A stretch of DNA of 64,000 nt from Deltaproteobacteria bacterium (GTDB lineage: Bacteria; Desulfobacterota; Binatia; HRBIN30; CADEER01). The DNA lies in NCBI GenBank assembly GCA_029262455.1, contig JAJCZJ010000069.1:18200-82199 (forward strand), in the 5' to 3' direction. Positions within the stretch are counted from its first letter, which is position 1, and every line of letters begins with the position of its first letter. Made by a program: the position numbers and the translations under genes. The notes beneath the pieces were generated by a model that was not told where the DNA came from, made no database searches, and worked only from the letters and a program-made list of their open reading frames with translations. Shown in pieces: positions 51,401 to 59,498 of the stretch.

Positions 51401-52524
51401 CGTATGTATTCGATGGAGACGGTACGTCCGTCTTCGGCCGCGCAGAAACCGGTGAAGACTTGCAGCTCCCTTCGGAGCCGTTTGGTGCCGGTTCCGACTC
51501 GGTCGACTCGCCTGTCTTTGGCGCCTTTGGCGCCGTTGTCATGGTCGAGTTGGCAGGAGTGGGGCAGGGTTTCCATGTGCTTGCGCCTGTCGCCGGGCTC
51601 GGCAAGTTGATCGACAACCAGATCGCCGGGAGGCAGTTTCCGGCCGAAAACCAACTCGCGGCCTGGCACGTCAGCGGACCGGGTGGCGCAGCCGTCGCAC
51701 CGACCCATGTCGAAGCCTTCCCTCGCCAAGTGACCGACTTGCAGTTCATCGCCGGCCCGGCGGTCGCCGATATTTCCGGAGACGGAATGCCGGAGGCGAT
51801 CGAGGGCAGTGGTGTCTACGACTTCCACGCCTTTGACATCAATGGAAATGAGCCTGTGGGTTGGCCGAAGTTTACCAACGGCTGGATGGTTGGGACTTCG
51901 GCGGTCGGTGACATCGATGGCGACGGTTTACTCGAAGTCGCCGCGGTGACGCGCGAAGGCAATCTCTTCGTCTGGAACACGCTCGGGGACGAATGCGGCC
52001 CGATCTTGTGGCGACGCTATCACCACGACGAATGGGGTACCGGCAACTACCACTCGGATACGCGTCCGCCGGCGAGCTTGCGCGCCGAGGACGTGCAGGT
52101 CACGCGTGGCGAAGCGAGCGTTGCGATGGATCTCGCACGGGTCCCGGGAGATGACTTGCACTGCGGCGAAGCTGTGATCGAAGTGCGGTTCTCGGATACG
52201 CCGATCGAGACGATGTCGGATTTCGATCAGGCCGAGCTGGCTGATCTCGATTCGGTACCGGAGTCTGGCCGGCAGGCTGGATCGATCGTTGCGCGATCGG
52301 ATAAGTTTGCCAACCAACTGGTCCATCTCGCGCTGGCGTCGCGCGACGAAGCGGGTAACCGGTCGGAAGTTACGAGCCTTGGGTCCGTCGATTTTCGCGC
52401 CGGCGATTCCGATAGCAGCTGTGCGGTCGTTCCTAACGGCAGTGATCGATCTGGCATCCTTCTGATCGTCGCGGTCGCCGGCCTGTTCGCGGTCAAGCGG
52501 CGCCGGGAGGCGCGATTTCGGTGA
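48442..52524 (+). CDS. Large secreted protein: degenerate S8 subtilase domain plus FG-GAP/VCBS beta-propeller and Cys-containing C-terminal anchor
   Basis: A 1360-aa exported protein (signal peptide ALCWLVLSGLVSSAALA). Residues ~90-480 have a subtilase fold: Asp112 in AVLDSGI, His226 in YGHGTG and a Ser region GNSSGMAG (382-389) in place of GTSMAxP. The oxyanion segment reads ASAADEE where active enzymes have AAGNE, so catalysis is doubtful. Residues ~620-1200 are FG-GAP repeats with DxDxDGxxE calcium loops (GDVDGDGTLEV, ADIDGDGDVEI, GDIDGDGLLEV). The end is SSCAVV, a spacer, a hydrophobic helix and KRRR, like the tag of the YVTN protein at 7222. Likely a surface-anchored binding protein. No neighbouring gene suggests a ligand. 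Confidence 0.88.
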   Translation: MRKALCWLVLSGLVSSAALAEMPYPLNPRPCGSTADCIEATDFGSYLFLPVADPPLLPDDFGSDNWKLTSEPTGDAEIDGNLQELLGVKGASVDLAWQTTTGRPDVLIAVLDSGIRWQDPQPDLVNKFYLNRGELPVPQRSDNAEDPYDRNGDGFFNIADYLASGELEADDRVSDRNSNGIIDPEDLIFIFSDGRDDDSNGYVDDISGWDFFEDDNNPLDEVRYGHGTGESNDSGAEANNGLGGVGTCPNCMLLEVRVGDSFVADVNAFAQGVIFAVDSGVHVVQEALGSLNQTTLGQEAVDYAYDNGVVVIASAADEESNHHNYPANYNHTVQVNSVKRFEDVSGIVQSPRSYLYLNGCTNYGGHIAFAVPSSSCSSEATGNSSGMAGLVVSAALNAVDRGTITRYPRDDGSLAPFALSAEEVKQLLSLSTDDIDFSARPEEGLEENYSSEIAVPGIGGSERFRSIAGWDQYFGYGRVNADRAVLWVDSGRIPPEASIAAPAWYAIVDPEVTSDLAISGRVAANRANGCMYELAVAPGIQPLADEFEVVAGGECAAAAGGVGSVPIAALRSRMPAGVEGPALTADGEPDPDRFTFTVRLRAIDDRGLVGEDRRVLALHHDPDLVPGFPIALGSDGVSAPATADLDRDGIEEIIFGTSQGIIHALRADGSEVPGWPVTTDDLELHDGSAGFRDGTIAAQRPTAVLGAVAVGDVDGDGTLEVGAADLNGRVYLWKSDGTRVAGFPVGTLPQYSNLLRSERDLSSEAGRLPDLENRHDRDNRVGRAIAGGPVFGNLDGSADGSLEILAGSFDRHIYAWHADGTAVRGWPVLLKDPAKVESVDPVSNEVTLVADSGARIGTKVLVPPSLGDIDGDGTLEVLAVVNEEYREDPNAIFTNPIVNLFRAAGVLDSGNTRMYAIHADGVAHGDTPLDRGWNPDAFVQGFPVRTALMTTELLPLVGTGSNGPPALADIDGDGDVEIATMSSVGPAYVFDGDGTSVFGRAETGEDLQLPSEPFGAGSDSVDSPVFGAFGAVVMVELAGVGQGFHVLAPVAGLGKLIDNQIAGRQFPAENQLAAWHVSGPGGAAVAPTHVEAFPRQVTDLQFIAGPAVADISGDGMPEAIEGSGVYDFHAFDINGNEPVGWPKFTNGWMVGTSAVGDIDGDGLLEVAAVTREGNLFVWNTLGDECGPILWRRYHHDEWGTGNYHSDTRPPASLRAEDVQVTRGEASVAMDLARVPGDDLHCGEAVIEVRFSDTPIETMSDFDQAELADLDSVPESGRQAGSIVARSDKFANQLVHLALASRDEAGNRSEVTSLGSVDFRAGDSDSSCAVVPNGSDRSGILLIVAVAGLFAVKRRREARFR

Positions 52525-52564
52525 CAATTCTTACTGATGGTCGCATTGTTCATGAAGATCCGCA

Positions 52565-53839
52565 CTACCTGTGCTGGGCGCTGATGTCTTCGAGTTCGCG
52601 GCCGGCTGTTTCTGGGACGCCGAGAATGAGTGCCGCCGACACGAAAACAGTACAGGCGATGAGGCTGATCTGATTGTGTAGCTCGAGCCCCGATAGCGCC
52701 TCGGAGCTCATGGTTTGCAGTCCTGCCCACCAGCCCAGGGTGACTGCGAAAGACAGCCACGCCGCCGCCGTGCTGCGGTATGACGTGGGGAATAGTTCGC
52801 CTGACAGGGCGCGAATCGTCATTCCGCCAGCGCTCGTGCAAAAGATGAACAACGCCCACCAGATGGGCAGCGACCATCCGGGACCTCGGTAGAACCCGAT
52901 TGCGAAGACCGGGAACAACCCGAGGAAGATGCTGCCGACGACTCGCCGCCCGATGCGGTCGGCGAGTCGCCCCGCGATGACAATGCCGAGAATGCCGTCG
53001 GCGCCGCCGATCAAGAACATCAATGAGTATTCACCGGTCGACCAGCCGTGGCGGGTTTGCACGAAGTAGCTGCTCATTTGAAAGACCGGTAGCTCGCCGA
53101 GTGCGAACATAAACCCGGTCAGCCCGAGGAGCGCCGTGCGCGTCGGATAGTGCGTCGCCAGGTCCAGTAGCGGCGTGTACCAGGACCCTTGCTCTAGACC
53201 GTGCGCTTCAGCGTGTTGGCGGAACCGATTGGTCTCGGACATGTTGCGTCGCAGCGCCGGCAAGACGGCCAGCGGCGCGACGCCGATGACGTACAACGTG
53301 CGCCAGCCGAACGGCAGGTATTCGATGAAAGATGCGAGGCCTGCCCCGAGCCCCTGACCGCCTGCTGACAGAGCGCCGAGCATCCCGATGGCCCAGCCGC
53401 GATGGATCGCGGGGTACTCCTCGGTGATGATGACGACGGAGACCGCAGTGCCGATCGTCATGAACACGCGGGCCACCATTTGGATCATGAGAAACTGGGT
53501 GGCGGTCTGCGCCAGCCCGGTGGCAAGCGTGCCGAGGCTGAAGCCGACCACGGCGATGAGGAATACCTTTCGACGTCCCAATCGGTCGGCGAACGGTACG
53601 AGTAGCAACGCCGGCAGCGCGCCAAGTCGAATTTGTCCGAGGAAGCCGCCGAGGTCTCCTTCCTCAATGCGGAGATCGGTTGCGATGTGCTTGAGAGCTG
53701 CGGTCAGCATCGAGGCGTCGTACTGCTCGAAGAAGATCGCGAAAGCGACCAATCCGAGAAGTGAGACCAAGCGCGGTTCGATGTCGGGGACACTCCCTAA
53801 GACGGGAGGTATCCACCAAGGATTTCTGCGCTTGCTCAC
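52565..53839 (-). CDS. Major facilitator superfamily transporter, sugar-porter-like
   Basis: A 424-aa inner-membrane protein with twelve predicted helices. It has the MFS loop DRLGRRKVFL between helices 2 and 3 and the second-half equivalent GRLADRIGRRVVG, and the ITEEYPAIHRGWAIG loop of the metabolite:H+ symporter branch. It moves a small organic solute; which one cannot be told. The start is GTG 53839 with no clear Shine-Dalgarno. It ends 40 bases from the convergent subtilase-like gene and follows the CxxCH lipoprotein gene by 32 bases on the same strand. Confidence 0.9.
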   Translation of the reverse strand: MSKRRNPWWIPPVLGSVPDIEPRLVSLLGLVAFAIFFEQYDASMLTAALKHIATDLRIEEGDLGGFLGQIRLGALPALLLVPFADRLGRRKVFLIAVVGFSLGTLATGLAQTATQFLMIQMVARVFMTIGTAVSVVIITEEYPAIHRGWAIGMLGALSAGGQGLGAGLASFIEYLPFGWRTLYVIGVAPLAVLPALRRNMSETNRFRQHAEAHGLEQGSWYTPLLDLATHYPTRTALLGLTGFMFALGELPVFQMSSYFVQTRHGWSTGEYSLMFLIGGADGILGIVIAGRLADRIGRRVVGSIFLGLFPVFAIGFYRGPGWSLPIWWALFIFCTSAGGMTIRALSGELFPTSYRSTAAAWLSFAVTLGWWAGLQTMSSEALSGLELHNQISLIACTVFVSAALILGVPETAGRELEDISAQHR

Positions 53840-53871
53840 AGGCTGGTTGCGCTGGAACGGCTAGCAGCCGG

Positions 53872-54105
53872 TCAATCCGAAACCGTATGGCAGGAGGCGC
53901 ACTTCTTGTACTGCGGGTGCGGGACCGCGGGAGCACTGGAGATCTCGGTATGGCAGTGCATGCACTGCGTTTTCTCGGTGAGTTGCCGGTGAAACGGAGT
54001 TGCGGGCAAAGGCTTCTTGTTCATCGAGTCGATGATGGTCTGGGTCGCGGTACAGCCGCCGGCGAACACCAACGCGGCCAGCAGGCGCTTGGCGTTGCGA
54101 GTCAC
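53872..54105 (-). CDS. Small di-CxxCH cytochrome c-like lipoprotein
   Basis: A 77-aa exported protein with two CxxCH heme-binding motifs (TQCMHCHTE and KKCASCHTV). The N-terminus (NAKRLLAALVFAGGCTATQ) is a signal peptide with a lipobox-like AGGC. The start is GTG 54105, which shares GTGA with the moaE stop, so translation is coupled to the molybdopterin genes. It may pass electrons to or from a molybdoenzyme; no such enzyme is in the window, so this is inference. Confidence 0.83.
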   Translation of the reverse strand: MTRNAKRLLAALVFAGGCTATQTIIDSMNKKPLPATPFHRQLTEKTQCMHCHTEISSAPAVPHPQYKKCASCHTVSD

Positions 54106-54551
54106 CGACTCGGACCGTCCTGACCGGCCGGGAATGCCGCACCCTTCTGCGATCCGATCCAAACCTCGCCGCCGTCGAAGTGCTCTTTTTTCCAGATCGG
54201 TACGACTTCTTTCAACCGGTCGATGGCGAAGTGGCAGGCCTCGAAAGCCGCGACGCGGTGCGCTGATGAAGCCGCGATGATGACGCTTGCTTCGCCGATC
54301 GGGACCAATCCGATACGGTGTGCGATGGCGATCTTCTTGAGCGACCAGCGTTCGCGGGCGATGTCGCCGATCTTGCGCATTTCGGCGATCGCCATCTCCG
54401 GGTAGGCTTCGTACTCCAGAGTCGAGACGATGCGCCCGTCGTTGTGATTGCGGGTGGTGCCGATGAACGTCGCGATCGCGCCCGCCTCGGGATCCGAGAC
54501 TGCTGTGACGAGTTCGTCGAGATCAAGCGGCGTTTTGCGAATATCGAACAT
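54102..54551 (-). CDS. moaE: Molybdopterin synthase catalytic subunit MoaE
   Basis: A 149-aa protein of normal MoaE length. FIGTTRNHNDGR carries the conserved Arg loop, SSAHRVAAFEACHFAIDRLK the helix and WKKEHFDGGEVWIG the catalytic Lys. With MoaD it inserts two sulfurs into cPMP to form molybdopterin. moaD ends nine bases upstream, and the CxxCH lipoprotein start overlaps the moaE stop. Confidence 0.96.
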   Translation of the reverse strand: MFDIRKTPLDLDELVTAVSDPEAGAIATFIGTTRNHNDGRIVSTLEYEAYPEMAIAEMRKIGDIARERWSLKKIAIAHRIGLVPIGEASVIIAASSAHRVAAFEACHFAIDRLKEVVPIWKKEHFDGGEVWIGSQKGAAFPAGQDGPSR

Positions 54552-54560
54552 CAGTGCGCG

Positions 54561-54836
54561 TCAGCATGCGTCAGTGTCGGCTTCGGCGCAACATCCGCCG
54601 CTGACCGGCGGAATCAGCGCGACTTCGTCACCGTCGGCCAACGGATGGTCTCGGTCGGTATATTCCTGGTTGACGGCGAACGAAACGGATGTTGACATCG
54701 GCTCGACGGCGGGGTGCCTGGCACAAAGTACGCCCCATAGGTCTGCAACTGTGGCGCCGTCCTCGACGACGATCTGGGAGGCATGCGTTCCCGCGAGTTC
54801 GCGAAGTGATGCGAAAAAAAGAACCTGGACCTTCAT
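54561..54836 (-). CDS. moaD: MoaD-type sulfur carrier with a ten-residue tail after GlyGly
   Basis: A 91-aa ubiquitin-fold sulfur carrier (VQVLFFASLRELAG at the start, PLADGDEVALIPPVSGG near the end). MoaD normally ends with GlyGly, which is adenylated and thiocarboxylated. Here CCAEADTDAC follows the GlyGly before TGA at 54561-54563. The carrier may need a protease to expose the GlyGly. ATG 54836 is chosen; the longer frame lies in the upstream membrane-protein gene. It is 20 bases from that gene and 9 from moaE. Confidence 0.9.
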   Translation of the reverse strand: MKVQVLFFASLRELAGTHASQIVVEDGATVADLWGVLCARHPAVEPMSTSVSFAVNQEYTDRDHPLADGDEVALIPPVSGGCCAEADTDAC

Positions 54837-54856
54837 CCTGTCTAAACCCAAACCGA

Positions 54857-55321
54857 CTAGTGACGCTCTAGATCGAGAAAGTGATCGAGCGGCCAAGTCG
54901 AGGGGCGATGGATGCATAGCAGGAAGATCCCGAGCGCGACCAGGGGGCCGTAGTCGAATAATCTGTAGGAAATGATGCCGAGCCCGAGCCCGAGCACCGC
55001 GATGGCCTCACAGATGGACCAGGTCACGATGCATGCGGTTCGGATACGCGTGAACCCGAATGTCGAGGTCGTGCGTCGCAGGCGATCTAAGTCGGCCACT
55101 TGTTGCTTCCAAATGAAGGACGCGATGGCAAGGATTGAAGCGATGACCCAAGCGATCGGTCGCAAGTACGCCAGCGTTTCGGGATCGACGGTCTCGCTTT
55201 GTTGTGAAACCAAGAGAAGGATCAGCGTGTAGATGCCCGCAACGCCGACGAAGGACAGCCAGATGACTTGGAGCCCCATCGCCGCTTGGTGTCGTGAACC
55301 CGAGTCGAGGCGCCGGTTCAT
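54857..55321 (-). CDS. Four-helix integral membrane protein in the molybdopterin operon
   Basis: A 154-aa protein with four hydrophobic segments (about 16-38, 55-72, 95-115, 120-136; for example WVIASILAIASFIW). I do not recognise a family. The start at ATG 55321 overlaps the moaB stop by ATGA and its end is 20 bases before moaD, so it belongs to the same transcript. A link to molybdate or molybdoenzyme function is only contextual. Confidence 0.78.
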   Translation of the reverse strand: MNRRLDSGSRHQAAMGLQVIWLSFVGVAGIYTLILLLVSQQSETVDPETLAYLRPIAWVIASILAIASFIWKQQVADLDRLRRTTSTFGFTRIRTACIVTWSICEAIAVLGLGLGIISYRLFDYGPLVALGIFLLCIHRPSTWPLDHFLDLERH

Positions 55322-55854
55322 TTCGATTTCACGAGTCCGACGAGATGCTTCAGCTGCGGGACGATCAAGCGCGACATTGCCAGGTCGACGGCCTTGGTCG
55401 AACCGGGCAGGCAGAATACGACACTCTGGCCAACGAGGCCGGCGGTAGCCCGACTCAACATCGCAGCTGCGCCGATTTCTTCGTAGCTCAGCATTCGAAA
55501 GAGCTCGCCGAATCCAGGTATCTCGCGTTCGATTAGTTTTGAAACTGTCTCGAAGGTCGTGTCGCGTGGTGCCAAGCCGGTTCCACCATTTGTGATGATC
55601 ACATCTGCCGGTGCCGGTGGTGTCAGCAGTAGGTCGGTGATTTCGGCGGGTTCATCGCGCACGATGTTGTAGAACGCGGTTTCGTGGCCGGCGCTTTCGA
55701 GCATGCTCCGGATTTTGACGCCACTCGTATCGTCTGCTTCGGAGCGTGTATCACTGATCGTTACCACTCCGGCACGAACGCTTACGGTGTCCGCTGCGTG
55801 ATGATCGTGATGAGCCACGGCATTGAGAATACGAGAGAATGGGACTTTCGGCAA
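55318..55854 (-). CDS. moaB: Molybdenum cofactor protein MoaB/MogA-type
   Basis: A 178-aa protein with the molybdopterin-binding fold: VVTISDTRSEADDTSG, ITNGGTGLAPRDTT and FCLPGSTKAVDLAM. MogA adenylates molybdopterin; the MoaB paralog is less well defined, and length and sequence here do not decide. The start chosen is TTG 55854, seven bases after AAGGA; GTG 55818 (VAHHDHH...) is the alternative. It heads the Moco gene set and diverges from uvrD. Confidence 0.9.
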   Translation of the reverse strand: MPKVPFSRILNAVAHHDHHAADTVSVRAGVVTISDTRSEADDTSGVKIRSMLESAGHETAFYNIVRDEPAEITDLLLTPPAPADVIITNGGTGLAPRDTTFETVSKLIEREIPGFGELFRMLSYEEIGAAAMLSRATAGLVGQSVVFCLPGSTKAVDLAMSRLIVPQLKHLVGLVKSK

Positions 55855-55925
55855 CGCATCTTCCTTAGCCGAGTCGATCCATGGTAGATGCGGCGTTCTG
55901 TGTTCGGAGGTGGAGGTGTCGTTGC

Positions 55926-58100
55926 ATGGTTGATCTCGTTGGTTCTTTGAATGCCAAGCAGCGGGAAGCGGTGTTGCACAGCGAAGGGGCGCTGCTGATC
56001 CTGGCTGGTGCGGGGTCTGGAAAAACGCGTACACTGACCCATCGCATCGCCCACTTGGTTCGGGAGTGCGACGTTTCGGCGAGTCGCATTCTGGCGGTGA
56101 CCTTCACGAACAAGGCTGCTGGGGAGATGCGGGAACGGGTCGTGGATTTGCTCGACGACGACGAGGCGCCCTGGGTGTCGACTTTTCACTCGTTTGGGGT
56201 GCGCATCCTGCGTCGCGAGATTGGTGCCCTGGGCTACTCGAATCAGTTCGTCATCTACGATGACAAGGACCAGGAAAAGCTACTCAAGGATTGTTTGTCG
56301 GACTTGGGAATCTCGGATGCGACGGTCGGGGTGCGGGCGGTTGCGTCGCAGATTGACGCGGCGAAGAATCGTGGCCGCGGACCGGGGGGAATTCAGGTCG
56401 AGGACGAGGCCAGCGCCGCGGTGGCGCGAGTCTTTGGCGTCTATCAGGAGCGGATGCGGCGTTCGAACGCCCTCGACTTTGGTGATCTTCTCGTCCTGAC
56501 GATTCGCTTGTTTGAGGAGTTCCCACAAGTCGCCGAGCGATACCAAGAACGATTCCGACACGTGCTGGTGGATGAATACCAAGACACCAATGCGGTGCAG
56601 TATCGGCTGACTCAGATTCTCGCATCCAAGCATCGAAATCTCTGCGTCGTCGGCGACGACGATCAATCGATCTACCGTTGGCGCGGTGCGGAGATCGAGA
56701 ACATCCTCAACTTCGAGCGTGATTTCCCCGATGCGGTCGTCATCCGGCTCGAGCAAAACTACCGGTCGACGGGAAACATTCTCGCCGCGGCGAGCGCCGT
56801 GGTTGCCTGCAACGTGAACCGCAAGGGCAAGACGCTTTGGACCGAGAACTCGGATGGGGATCAGATCGTCGTCGCCGAATTGGGTGATGATCTCGCGGAG
56901 GCACGTTTTGTAGCGAATGAGATCGGTCGATTGGCGCGCGAAGGATCGAGACGACGCGACATCGCGATCTTCTATCGTACGAATGCTCAATCGAGATCGA
57001 TCGAAGAGTCGTTGACGCGGCAGCAGATCCCCTACGCGATGGTGGGAGGGGTCAAGTTCTACGCGCGCGCCGAGGTCAAAGACGTGCTGGCCTATCTGCG
57101 CCTCTGTGTGAATCCCAGCGACACCGTTGCTGCGAAGCGGATCATCAATGTACCGACTCGCGGGATAGGAAACACGACGGTCAAGAAGATCGCGGCTGTC
57201 GAGCAGGAATTGTCCAGTGGCGGGTTCTTGGCCGCGTGTCAGGAGATCGTCGATCGCGGCCAGTTGCGCAAAGGAGGCTCGGACAAGGTCACGGCGTTTC
57301 TGCGCTTGATCGATTCGTTTCGTGAGCGGGTGACGCAAATGGCGTTTCCGCAACTAGCGGCTGCGATCGTCGAAGAATCGGGCTACGGGCCGATGTTGCG
57401 CGAGAATGGTTCGTTCGAGGCCAGAGAGCGACTGCAGAATCTGCAGGAGATGCTGTCGGGAATGGAAGAACGGGCCGCGGCCGGAGAAGACTTGAACGAC
57501 TACCTAGAACAGATCGCTTTGGTGACGGATCTCGATTCTTACGACGGCGGGGCAGACCGCGTAACCTTGATGACGTTGCACGCGGCCAAGGGCTTGGAGT
57601 TTCCGTTCGTCTTCATGACGGGCATGGAGGAGGGCTTGTTCCCGCATGCGCGTGCCGGCGAGACCGATATCGAGGAGGAGCGGCGTCTGTGCTACGTCGG
57701 CATGACGCGGGCAATGTCTAGACTTTATCTTTCCCACGCACTCAGGCGTCGGGTTTTCGGGGACTTTCAGGCAAACCAACGGAGCCGGTTTCTCGACGAG
57801 GTTCCGGCGGATCGGGTTCGCGAAATGCGCCAACAGCAGCAGCGGCCGAAGAGGCCGTCGCCGTATGCCTCGTCCCGGCCGTCGTCTTGGTCTGAAGCTC
57901 AAGACGACGATGAGCCTAGAGTCGTATACGAGGGGGAAGACGGGTTGCGAATCGGTGGAAAGGTTCGCCACGCCTCCTTCGGAGTTGGGGTGATCCGAGG
58001 CGTCGAGGGTAGCGGTGACGGGCGCAAGGTCACCGTGCTGTTCAGGGCCTCGGGAATGAAGAAGCTCGCATTAAGATATGCCCACTTGGAGCCGGTCTGA
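55926..58100 (+). CDS. uvrD: ATP-dependent DNA helicase UvrD/PcrA
   Basis: A 724-aa superfamily 1A helicase of the usual length. Walker A is LAGAGSGKTRTL; motif II DEYQDTN; motif III GDDDQSIYRWRGA; motif IV QNYRST; motif V TLHAAKGLEFPFV; motif VI YVGMTRA. After a Ser/Pro/Gln-rich linker the C-terminal Tudor domain (VRHASFGVGVI, VTVLFRASGMKKLAL) is present, the part that binds RNA polymerase in transcription-coupled repair. GGAGGTG about eight bases before ATG 55926 fixes the start; the frame's first ATG at 55881 is rejected. Confidence 0.96.
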   Translation: MVDLVGSLNAKQREAVLHSEGALLILAGAGSGKTRTLTHRIAHLVRECDVSASRILAVTFTNKAAGEMRERVVDLLDDDEAPWVSTFHSFGVRILRREIGALGYSNQFVIYDDKDQEKLLKDCLSDLGISDATVGVRAVASQIDAAKNRGRGPGGIQVEDEASAAVARVFGVYQERMRRSNALDFGDLLVLTIRLFEEFPQVAERYQERFRHVLVDEYQDTNAVQYRLTQILASKHRNLCVVGDDDQSIYRWRGAEIENILNFERDFPDAVVIRLEQNYRSTGNILAAASAVVACNVNRKGKTLWTENSDGDQIVVAELGDDLAEARFVANEIGRLAREGSRRRDIAIFYRTNAQSRSIEESLTRQQIPYAMVGGVKFYARAEVKDVLAYLRLCVNPSDTVAAKRIINVPTRGIGNTTVKKIAAVEQELSSGGFLAACQEIVDRGQLRKGGSDKVTAFLRLIDSFRERVTQMAFPQLAAAIVEESGYGPMLRENGSFEARERLQNLQEMLSGMEERAAAGEDLNDYLEQIALVTDLDSYDGGADRVTLMTLHAAKGLEFPFVFMTGMEEGLFPHARAGETDIEEERRLCYVGMTRAMSRLYLSHALRRRVFGDFQANQRSRFLDEVPADRVREMRQQQQRPKRPSPYASSRPSSWSEAQDDDEPRVVYEGEDGLRIGGKVRHASFGVGVIRGVEGSGDGRKVTVLFRASGMKKLALRYAHLEPV

Positions 58101-58179
58101 GGTCAGGCCGGCCGGGACTGCTCGCGACGGCCCCCGAGGTTTGGGTTCGGCAGAGCTAGCTTCGTCGGGGTCCGGGTTG

Positions 58180-58209
58180 GTGGGCGCGCGACGCGATTGG
58201 CGCGCCCAC
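58180..58209. terminator. Bidirectional hairpin between convergent uvrD and the small basic protein gene
   Basis: Perfect ten-base stem GTGGGCGCGC (58180-58189) / GCGCGCCCAC (58200-58209) with a ten-base loop. It lies between the two convergent stops. There is no T-run, so it is a terminator-like structure of unproven strength. Confidence 0.6.
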
Positions 58210-58219
58210 TAGTAGTCGC

Positions 58220-58483
58220 TTATTCGCTCACACCTTTTTCGCTGCCGTCAGCATCGCCCGGCGACTCGACGGGCTTGTCGGCAGGATTGTCTTCAACGCT
58301 CAGCACTCCGAATCGCCCTTCTTCGGCATCGATCTCCGCGGCGATTTCTAGGTCATCGAGGGACGTCTTGCCGCCGTCTTCCTTGCGGGCCTGACGCTTC
58401 TTGTTCTTTTCTTCTTGTTTCAACCGTCGCGCCATTTCCTTGCGACGCTTTTGATCACGCTTAAAGGTTTTCCCTCCAGCCAT
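58220..58483 (-). CDS. Small charged protein of unknown function
   Basis: An 87-aa protein. The first 35 residues are strongly basic (KRDQKRRKEMARRLKQEEKN), probably one helix that could bind nucleic acid; the rest is acidic and likely unstructured. AAAGGAG seven bases before ATG 58483 is one of the best ribosome binding sites in the window, which supports it as a real, well-translated gene. It follows lepB by 85 bases on the same strand. No domain recognised. Confidence 0.82.
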   Translation of the reverse strand: MAGGKTFKRDQKRRKEMARRLKQEEKNKKRQARKEDGGKTSLDDLEIAAEIDAEEGRFGVLSVEDNPADKPVESPGDADGSEKGVSE

Positions 58484-58568
58484 GGTTGTCTCCTTTCGCG
58501 CTCGCGAAGAGCGAATCGTACAGTAAACAGTGCCCGTTGCGAATTGGCAACGACGAAGCGCGCTGGAT

Positions 58569-59285
58569 TTATCTGATGTGGTTCCCGAAACGTCGCCAGC
58601 GCGGAAGACAATTGTGGGAAAACAAGCTTCCGAGCCCCTTGGTGCGCAATTCTTCCCAGCATACGGCGCTGTTGCGCGACCAGTAAACGAATGTCGCACG
58701 CCCTTTGATATCGGAGATGTTGGCGAAACCCCAGAAGCGACTGTCGTAGCTTTTGTCGCGGTTGTCGCCCATGACGAAAAATTTGCCCGGTGGAACGGTT
58801 TTCGTCCTCAAGTTGTCTCCGGCCTTAGGTCTCGTCGACGCCTCGAAATGGGCGTGCGGGTCGTCTGCCGGCTCGCCATTGATGAAGAGTTGCTTCTTGC
58901 GGACTTCCACCGTGTCGCCGGGGATTGCGATGACTCGCTTGATGAGGTCGGTTTTGGGGTCGCCTGGGCGGATGAAGACGACGATGTCGCCGCGCTCGGG
59001 AGCTTTCATATCGGTCAGAGTCAGGTCGGTCATTGGGACCCGAACCGTGTAAGCGAGCTTATTGACGAAAATGTGATCGCCGATTTGAATCGTTGGCAGC
59101 ATTGAACCCGAAGGGACCCAGAATGCTTGGACAACAGACGACCGAACCGCGAGAGCAATCAAGATGGCCGGGCCAAGCGTTTTGGCGAGTTCTTTCAGTC
59201 CGCGGACGGCGGACTGCCAAGCTGTTTCGCGGGCAACTGCGGACTGGGTCCCCGTGCCGACTCGGTTATTTGCCTGCCTTCCCAT
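58569..59285 (-). CDS. lepB: Signal peptidase I
   Basis: A 238-aa type I signal peptidase, removing signal peptides of the many exported proteins here. One N-terminal helix (LGPAILIALAVRSSVVQ), then box B PSGSMLPTI (Ser nucleophile), box D IKRVIAIPGD (Lys base) and box E GDNRDKSYDSRFWG. The C-terminal end is slightly longer than usual and basic. ATG 59285 is chosen because upstream frame sequence has no family similarity. Confidence 0.94.
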   Translation of the reverse strand: MGRQANNRVGTGTQSAVARETAWQSAVRGLKELAKTLGPAILIALAVRSSVVQAFWVPSGSMLPTIQIGDHIFVNKLAYTVRVPMTDLTLTDMKAPERGDIVVFIRPGDPKTDLIKRVIAIPGDTVEVRKKQLFINGEPADDPHAHFEASTRPKAGDNLRTKTVPPGKFFVMGDNRDKSYDSRFWGFANISDIKGRATFVYWSRNSAVCWEELRTKGLGSLFSHNCLPRWRRFGNHIR

Positions 59286-59498
59286 GAATCGCCCAGTCAA
59301 CACGCCAACGCGCAGCGGGTCAAGGTGGAGGGAGTTCCCCTGTCCTACCGAACAGCAGCGGATCTCCCGGGAGTGTTGCAGGTTTCGGACTCTTTGTGAT
59401 GGAAGCCGGGCACGAATAAAGAAGTGAGGTGCCCCGCCACGTGACAACTTTGCGGTTGCCGGCGGCTGAGTTGGCCAAGCCGGCAGTCGCGACAGCGC

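Noticed and set aside
55881..55925. Extended uvrD start at 55881
   Set aside because: A strong GGAGGTG precedes ATG 55926, and the extra residues (VDAAFCVRRWRCRC) are not family-like.
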